Assembly: GCA_041690235.1 (NCBI GenBank)
Contig: JAWLHS010000074.1
Span: 1 to 9,889, forward strand
Direction: 5' to 3'
DNA length: 9,889 bases
DNA from: SLSG01 sp041690235
GTDB taxonomy: Bacteria > Bacteroidota > Bacteroidia > Bacteroidales > UBA7960
Shown here: positions 5,659-9,889 of the stretch, in pieces
Layout of the letters: every line of letters starts with the position of its first letter
How positions within the stretch are numbered: the first letter of the stretch is position 1
Notes under the pieces: model-generated
What the model was told of the DNA's origin: nothing
What the model saw: only the letters and a program-made list of their open reading frames with translations
The model's database searches: none
Translations under genes and position numbers: made by a program

Positions 5659-6351
5659 TTATTCCGAATGTTCAAAGAAGTGCGCGTACTCACAACTGAC
5701 GTTCGGGTTGTGTGCCTTATAGATTCCGTCAGGATTGCTTTTCCACAGCCAGATGTGCAGCTGGTAATGCGGGAACGGAGGGCCGCCCATTGTGACAAAA
5801 TCGCGGTGATCGTCAAATTCCTTATTCCCGATCATCGGAGGATCATCATACACATAATCCCAGAATGCGGGGAATGGCAATAAAGGATTATCGAATTCAT
5901 CATACAGATTATGGGCCGGAATCAGATACTCCACCGCCACAAGCTTGAGCTCACCGTTCGGCATGGCCTCATAAACCAAGACTTCCGGCTTGAGGGGATC
6001 CGGTTCAATGTCCAGCACCAGGCCCATGTTCACGGCATGGAAACCCATATTTGGGACACATTCCGGATTCAGGACATAACCATCCGCCTCGGCCACCGCA
6101 AAATCCTGGTATTTGACCGTGGCCTGCCTGATCATGGCATGAAGCTTATTTTGTCCGGCATTGCCCGGTCCCTGTCCGTAAGAGTTATTCAGGGGAGCCC
6201 GGTCCTGAAAATGGCTTCCCTCCTGTTCGAGGCGGTCCGAATAGCGGGAATCGCTATCCATAAGTTCTTCCTTCGAACAGCTTCCGATCGCAAAAACAAT
6301 GGCCAACCCCAGCAAAGGCATCAGCACTTTTGGTTTCATGTTTTTCATCAT
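5659..6351 (-). CDS. Conserved hypothetical lipoprotein of unknown function
   Basis: Exported lipoprotein, 230 aa from the ATG at 6351; starts at 6348 or 6339 are equally possible and leave the mature protein unchanged. The signal has a basic start (MMKNMKPK), a hydrophobic core, and lipobox AIGSC with Cys25. A polar linker (26-65) leads to a globular domain opening with TVKYQDFAVAEADGYV (78-93). Then come ECVPNMGFHAVNMG (97-110), KPEVLVYEAMPNGELKLVAVE (121-141, a hairpin-like segment), FWDYVYDDPPMIG (163-175), HYQLHIWLWKSNPDG (195-209) and NPNVSC (215-220). Cys98, His105, His195, His199 and Cys220 are spaced in a way that could form a metal site or a disulfide, but this is inference. I recognise the pattern as a recurring uncharacterised bacterial family and cannot give a function. 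It has its own terminator and paired repeats upstream. Confidence 0.8.
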   Translation of the reverse strand: MMKNMKPKVLMPLLGLAIVFAIGSCSKEELMDSDSRYSDRLEQEGSHFQDRAPLNNSYGQGPGNAGQNKLHAMIRQATVKYQDFAVAEADGYVLNPECVPNMGFHAVNMGLVLDIEPDPLKPEVLVYEAMPNGELKLVAVEYLIPAHNLYDEFDNPLLPFPAFWDYVYDDPPMIGNKEFDDHRDFVTMGGPPFPHYQLHIWLWKSNPDGIYKAHNPNVSCEYAHFFEHSE

Positions 6352-6365
6352 ACGTTGAGATTTTA

Positions 6366-6397
6366 AATGAATCATTGTAGAGTCAATGAATCATTGT
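6366..6397. promoter_or_regulatory. Paired 13-bp direct repeats upstream of the unknown lipoprotein
   Basis: AATGAATCATTGT occurs at 6366-6378 and again, identically, at 6385-6397, 19 bp apart start to start. Each copy contains the dyad AATGA-A-TCATT. They lie 15-46 bp upstream of the lipoprotein start, where a transcription factor would overlap or abut the promoter. A further dyad GTTGG/CCAAC spans 6396-6417. Two identical palindromic copies within 32 bp are unlikely by chance. Confidence 0.6.
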
Positions 6398-6431
6398 TGG
6401 TTAATAATCAATCCAACGTAAATTTCCGAAA

Positions 6432-6447
6432 GAAACCCGGGGGTTTC
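6432..6447 (-). terminator. Weak hairpins downstream of the S9 peptidase gene
   Basis: GAAACC (6432-6437) pairs with GGTTTC (6442-6447) around a 4-nt loop, followed on the minus strand by only TTTC. A second small hairpin, GCCG/CGGC (6481-6495) followed by T5 on the minus strand, begins just after the stop. Either could terminate the S9 transcript but neither is strong. Confidence 0.3.
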
Positions 6448-6501
6448 CCTGCGAAAAAGGAAGGGTTTCATGTAAAAATGGCCGAATCGTCCGGCAACAG
6501 T

Positions 6502-8871
6502 CTATTCGTCCCCGAAGGTGAAGGCCTGCGGCGGCTCTGTCCCTTTCAGGTGGCGCACGAAATAATCCCAGCGTTTCCGCATCATGTACGGCTCGCTATA
6601 ATAGCCGTGTCCCCTGTTCGGAAACATGATCATGTCGAAGTCTTTATTGGCCTCGATCAGCGCGTCAACCACCAGGTAGGTATTATAGGGCGGCACATTG
6701 GCATCCAGCGTTCCGTGGGTGATCAGCAACTTGCCCTTCAGGTTTTGTGCCAGCAGTTGGTTGGCCTGGTTGTCATAGTTGGTCTTTTCACCCCCATTGC
6801 CTTCTTCGGTTTCGTAAGTTTCCAGCAAGCCCTGCCACTTTTCGGCCCAGGAGTCGGTATAATTCCGGTTGTCGTGGTTGCCGGCCCCGCTGACCGCCAC
6901 TTTGAAAAAGTCAGGGTACTCCAGAATAGCCCGCGTGGAAGCGAAGCCACCCCCTGAATGCCCGAAGATGCCGACACGGTCGATATCCATCCATCGGTAG
7001 CGATCGGCAAGCTGCTCAATCATGGCCACCTGGTCGGGCAGTCCGTTGTCTCCCATATTCCCGTAATAGGCATCATGAAAAGCCTTTGACCGGCCAGGCG
7101 TACCCATGGCATCCACCTCCACCACGATAAAGCCCAACTCTGCCAATGCCTGTTTATCCGAGCGCGACGCCCTGAATGAGCGGCTGCCGACGCTTCCGCC
7201 CTGGGGTCCCGGATAAATATAGGTCAGGATGGGATACGCCAGGGAAGCACGAAAATTGGACGGCTTATACATCAGTCCCCACAAATCGGTTTCTCCATCG
7301 CGGGCCTTCACTGTGAATTCAACCGGAGGCACCCAGCCCATGGCCTCCAGTTCGGAGATATCGGCCACCTCCAGCGGCATCACTTCCCCTCCATCCAGGT
7401 TTCTGACAATGCTTACCGGGGGGGTGTCGTGGGTGGAATAAGTGTCCACAAAATACTTTTTGGAGTCCGACAGGCTGATGCTGTGGTTGGCGGGTTCAGG
7501 CGTCAGCAGCACCCGGTTGCTGCCATCCATGTCTACGCGGTAGAAATAATGATAGTATGGGTTGCCGGGTTCACGGCAGGTGCCTGTAAAATAGATCCGC
7601 CTCTCCTTTTGGTCCACATGGAGCACCTGAATCACGTTCCATTCGCCCGAGGTGATCTGCTGCTTCAGCTGCCCCGATTCCAGCTCGTATAAATACAGGT
7701 GTCCCCAGTTATCCCGTTGTGAAAACCAGATCACCTCGCCCGATTCGGGCAGCACATGCCAGTTGGCAACCATATTATACCCCGACTCAAAAAAAGTGGG
7801 GGATTCCTCCCGCAGTATCTCGCGCACACTACCGGTCTCCGGGTTGGCGGTTCGCAGCTGCACCAGCTGATGGTTGCGCGAACTGGACAGAAACGCCAGC
7901 TGGCCGGCATCCGCACTCCATTGTGCATCCAGCAAGTCGCCCGCCCTGTTGGCGATGTGGTCGGTCAGTGCGGAGCGCTGTGGGTCGGGATCCATTTGCA
8001 GGCGAACCAGGCGCGGACGGGGTTCCAGGTTGATAACGACCCGCTCGATACGAAAAATCAGGCTGTCGCCGGGAAGGGGGTATTTCCATTGCTGCAGACG
8101 GCCATGACCCACCGAGGTGGACACCAGGTACATCTCCTTCACGCCCCGGCCATCCTGCCTGAATGTCGCGATGCGGCGGGAGTCGGGCGACCAGAGGACC
8201 ACCGGACGCTCCCGCTTTGACCATCCCGCATTGTTCGTGCCGTAGCCATAGTCTTCCTCTCCGTCGAACGTCAAGGGCGTGCGCTCACCGGTCTCTGTAT
8301 CGCGCATCCAAAGATTATGATCCTGAATATAAACGGCCCTGCTGCCATCGGGAGAAAGCGACTCATTGGCCATCGCCCTGGGATCTTCGATGCGGCGGCT
8401 TTCAATGCCGTAGTCATCCAATGAACAGTTATACTCCGTTTGGCGGATGGTAAATTCAATGGAAGCATGATCATCCGTGAAATTGAACCGCTGGAACGGC
8501 AAGTCGAAAGGGTCGATTTCTTCATCCATTTCGTCGGACAGGCCCGCAGCCAGTCGCTCGTGATCAAACGCATGCCCCTTTTCCCCGGCAGCAGGATCCG
8601 CCAGCATGAACTCATTGCCCCGCGCGGTGGTGGTCCGGTAAACCAGCCGGTCGTTGTCGATCCAGGTAAAACCCGAAGCCACGCCATGCACCAGGGAGCC
8701 TGTATTTCCGGCCAGAAAGCCTTCGGCCCTGCGGTAGTCCTCATGGGTGACCTCTTGCTGATTCAAGCCGCATCCGACGAAAAGAAATAGAAACAAGGCT
8801 ATGCCCAATCCATGCAGGCCCGCCATTTTACGGGAAAAAATTTTACCGGTCGATCCGCTCATTGTATTCAT
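6502..8871 (-). CDS. S9 family serine peptidase lipoprotein (DPP IV-like, beta-propeller plus alpha/beta hydrolase)
   Basis: Exported serine peptidase of the prolyl oligopeptidase clan, 789 aa. The N-terminus carries a lipoprotein signal ending in the lipobox FVGC (Cys34); ATGs at 8862 and 8826 are alternative starts that keep the signal. Residues about 55-515 form a DPP IV-type beta-propeller (repeated segments such as SLSPDGSRAVYIQDHNLW and VLWSPDSRRIATFRQDGRG). Residues about 540-775 are the catalytic domain: FGHSGGG with nucleophile Ser639, HGTLDANVPP with Asp723, and NRGHGYY with His755, in the family order. YIYPGPQGG (551-559) is the oxyanion/GGP-region equivalent. The Glu-Glu motif (as in WVYEEE) with which DPP IV holds the free N-terminus is not visible; the aligned stretch reads NAGWSKRERP (214-223), so strict dipeptidyl release is uncertain. 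The flanking gaps suggest it is transcribed alone. Confidence 0.92.
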   Translation of the reverse strand: MNTMSGSTGKIFSRKMAGLHGLGIALFLFLFVGCGLNQQEVTHEDYRRAEGFLAGNTGSLVHGVASGFTWIDNDRLVYRTTTARGNEFMLADPAAGEKGHAFDHERLAAGLSDEMDEEIDPFDLPFQRFNFTDDHASIEFTIRQTEYNCSLDDYGIESRRIEDPRAMANESLSPDGSRAVYIQDHNLWMRDTETGERTPLTFDGEEDYGYGTNNAGWSKRERPVVLWSPDSRRIATFRQDGRGVKEMYLVSTSVGHGRLQQWKYPLPGDSLIFRIERVVINLEPRPRLVRLQMDPDPQRSALTDHIANRAGDLLDAQWSADAGQLAFLSSSRNHQLVQLRTANPETGSVREILREESPTFFESGYNMVANWHVLPESGEVIWFSQRDNWGHLYLYELESGQLKQQITSGEWNVIQVLHVDQKERRIYFTGTCREPGNPYYHYFYRVDMDGSNRVLLTPEPANHSISLSDSKKYFVDTYSTHDTPPVSIVRNLDGGEVMPLEVADISELEAMGWVPPVEFTVKARDGETDLWGLMYKPSNFRASLAYPILTYIYPGPQGGSVGSRSFRASRSDKQALAELGFIVVEVDAMGTPGRSKAFHDAYYGNMGDNGLPDQVAMIEQLADRYRWMDIDRVGIFGHSGGGFASTRAILEYPDFFKVAVSGAGNHDNRNYTDSWAEKWQGLLETYETEEGNGGEKTNYDNQANQLLAQNLKGKLLITHGTLDANVPPYNTYLVVDALIEANKDFDMIMFPNRGHGYYSEPYMMRKRWDYFVRHLKGTEPPQAFTFGDE

Positions 8872-8940
8872 GGCTCTATGATTTGGTGAAAAGCAGTAAG
8901 GGAGGGGCCGAAACGCCCACCATGCTGCCTGCGATTTGAG

Positions 8941-8983
8941 AAAAAAAAATGAAACCCCTTCATGGGAGGAACCATTCGGGGTT
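8941..8983 (-). terminator. Intrinsic terminator downstream of the FISUMP gene
   Basis: On the minus strand AACCCC (8983-8978) pairs with GGGGTT (8958-8953), with an inner ATGG/CCAT stem and 6-nt loop, followed by TCA and nine T (8949-8941). It is well formed and lies about 70 bp after the FISUMP stop and about 80 bp before the S9 start, insulating the two genes. Confidence 0.7.
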
Positions 8984-8991
8984 AAAAATAC

Positions 8992-9019
8992 AAAAAAGGG
9001 AAGAGCCGGGGAAACTCTT
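8992..9019 (-). terminator. Second, weaker terminator-like hairpin after the FISUMP gene
   Basis: AAGAG (9001-9005) pairs with CTCTT (9015-9019) around a 9-nt loop. On the minus strand CCC and T6 (8997-8992) follow; on the plus strand T6 (9018-9023) overlaps the arm. It would act in tandem with the stronger hairpin at 8953-8983. Confidence 0.4.
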
Positions 9020-9051
9020 TTTTGGAGGGCGGCAGGCCCTTCAGCGAAGCG

Positions 9052-9738
9052 CTAATCCCGCACGCAACGAACAGAAAATCCATCCTGCGCCGGAAAAGTG
9101 TGGCGAAAAATCAAGCTTGCATCAGAATACAGGGTCTGACTCCATACATTACCGTTCATCGACAGGGTGGCGCTCCAGAAGCTTGTCTTTGTGCCCCTGC
9201 TGCCAAAATGCCCGTTATCGAAATAGAAACCGGCCGGCAGGGCAGAAAAACCACTTTCATTGGTGGCGGCTTCATTCGGCCATATCCAGCGGGGGTGGGG
9301 GTCGGGCTGCATCCGGGGGCTTTTCATCTTACCTCCCGCTATGGCCGAACCGCCAAGGAATTGGACCAGGGCCTGCCATTCATCATCATTGGGCAAATGC
9401 CAGCCCGGCGGACAAGCCACCTGGGCGGCAGGCCAGTTGTAAAGCACCCCATAGTTCAGGTAGTTGTCGTCTTCCATTGCCTCTGAAACGTCGCTTCCGA
9501 AAAACCAATACATATAATAGCGGGGGTCGGTCGAGGAATGCTGGGAGGGTGGGAATACCCCGGGAAGCCAGGCCAGGTTCTCCTTCATCCAGCACTGGCT
9601 GGCGATCTGCACCGTATGGTAGGTTCTGCCATCCCGCGGATCCGTAAACACCGGTTCGTCCGCACAGGGCTGTGCCGCCTGTGAAAAGGGAAAACCAGAA
9701 AAAAGAACAAGAGCAAGTGACGCTATATATTTCTTCAT
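9052..9738 (-). CDS. Secreted FISUMP-domain protein
   Basis: Small exported protein, 228 aa, made of a signal peptide (MKKYIASLALVLFSGFPFSQA) and one FISUMP domain (Fibrobacter succinogenes major paralogous domain). The family hallmarks appear in order: DPRDGRTYHTVQIASQCWMKENLAW (33-57), NYGVLYNWPAA (95-105), CPPGWHLPNDDEWQALVQFLGG (109-130), GGKMKS (135-140), ATNESGFSALPAGF (158-171), SFWSAT (186-191) and the terminal SVRCVRD (222-228). Four cysteines (25, 49, 109, 225) could make two disulfides. The molecular function of the family is not established; its members are usually surface or secreted and carbohydrate or adhesion roles are only suspected. Here the domain stands alone, without repeats or a sorting tail. 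The gene starts 71 bp from a heptanucleotide array that may influence its expression. Confidence 0.93.
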   Translation of the reverse strand: MKKYIASLALVLFSGFPFSQAAQPCADEPVFTDPRDGRTYHTVQIASQCWMKENLAWLPGVFPPSQHSSTDPRYYMYWFFGSDVSEAMEDDNYLNYGVLYNWPAAQVACPPGWHLPNDDEWQALVQFLGGSAIAGGKMKSPRMQPDPHPRWIWPNEAATNESGFSALPAGFYFDNGHFGSRGTKTSFWSATLSMNGNVWSQTLYSDASLIFRHTFPAQDGFSVRCVRD

Positions 9739-9773
9739 CGGATGAGGTTAAATTGGTAAGTTCGTTCCAACAT

Positions 9774-9804
9774 TTAAATTACGGCTAATTCCACAAATAA
9801 ACAA
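9774..9804 (-). promoter_or_regulatory. Candidate promoter of the FISUMP gene
   Basis: On the minus strand TTG (9804-9802), a 20-bp spacer and TAATTTAA (9781-9774) approximate the Bacteroidota TTG-N19-TAnnTTTG arrangement, with 6 of 8 matches in the -7 box. The leader to the ATG would be about 30 nt. The upstream element ends 5 bp from the heptamer array. Confidence 0.35.
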
Positions 9805-9809
9805 GGACT

Positions 9810-9889
9810 GGCTGTTGGCTGTTGGCTGTTGGCTGTTGGCTGTTGGCTGTTGGCTGTTGGTTGTTGGCTGTTGGCTGTTGGCTGTTGGC
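9810..9889. repeat. Heptanucleotide tandem repeat (GGCTGTT)n, running off the right edge
   Basis: Eleven full copies of GGCTGTT plus a partial copy run from 9810 to the end of the window. All are identical except one GGTTGTT copy at 9859-9865. The true array length is unknown. No accepted gene covers it within the window. Such perfect short arrays gain and lose copies by strand slippage. A unit of 7 bp is neither a codon multiple nor a whole helical turn. Confidence 0.95.

Noticed and set aside
8949..9647. 232-codon plus-strand frame opposite the FISUMP gene
   Set aside because: The minus strand encodes a textbook FISUMP protein with a signal peptide; the plus frame is low-complexity and overlaps the terminator hairpins.
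9810..9889. CRISPR-like array
   Set aside because: The 7-bp units are directly contiguous with no spacers, so this is a simple tandem repeat.

Overview
The window looks like a chromosomal stretch from a member of the Bacteroidota. The evidence is a FISUMP-domain secreted protein, a PagL-like acyloxyacyl hydrolase of the short Bacteroidota type, a serpin and other proteins with lipoprotein signals, a DPP IV-like S9 peptidase, a cytosolic hybrid histidine kinase, few recognisable Shine-Dalgarno sites, and promoter candidates resembling TAnnTTTG. Base composition is moderate. I cannot name a genus from the sequence alone.

Layout, left to right. Positions 1-359 (minus) hold the N-terminal third of a serpin lipoprotein that runs off the left edge. 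Positions 360-657 are intergenic, with two terminator-like hairpins and a bulged 34-bp dyad. Positions 658-2142 (minus) encode a secreted M28 zinc peptidase of the carboxypeptidase Q type. A 191-bp divergent region (2143-2333) carries a 21-bp tandem repeat and a TATTTTTG motif facing each way. Positions 2334-3032 (plus) encode a PagL-like outer-membrane lipid A deacylase, the only plus-strand gene. It converges, with a 14-bp gap, on a PAS-HisKA-HATPase-REC hybrid kinase (3047-4522, minus). Upstream of that is an AraC-family regulator (4672-5466, minus), then a conserved but unnamed lipoprotein (5659-6351, minus), a DPP IV-like S9 serine peptidase lipoprotein (6502-8871, minus), and a small secreted FISUMP protein (9052-9738, minus). 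The right edge (9810-9889) is a tandem array of a 7-bp unit immediately upstream of the FISUMP promoter region.

Most gaps contain a terminator-like hairpin or a dyad, so the same-strand genes look mainly like single transcription units and not one long operon. The common theme is the cell envelope: two extracytoplasmic peptidases, a serpin protease inhibitor, an outer-membrane lipid A-modifying enzyme, and two small exported proteins of unknown role. In the middle sit a soluble hybrid kinase and an AraC regulator that could plausibly act together. That link is inference from adjacency only.

No mobile element, CRISPR array, tRNA, rRNA or defence system was found. The clearest non-standard signals are the heptamer array, the 21-bp tandem repeat between divergent genes, the paired 13-bp repeats upstream of the unknown lipoprotein, and apparent substitutions at family-typical functional positions in the PagL-like and S9 proteins.
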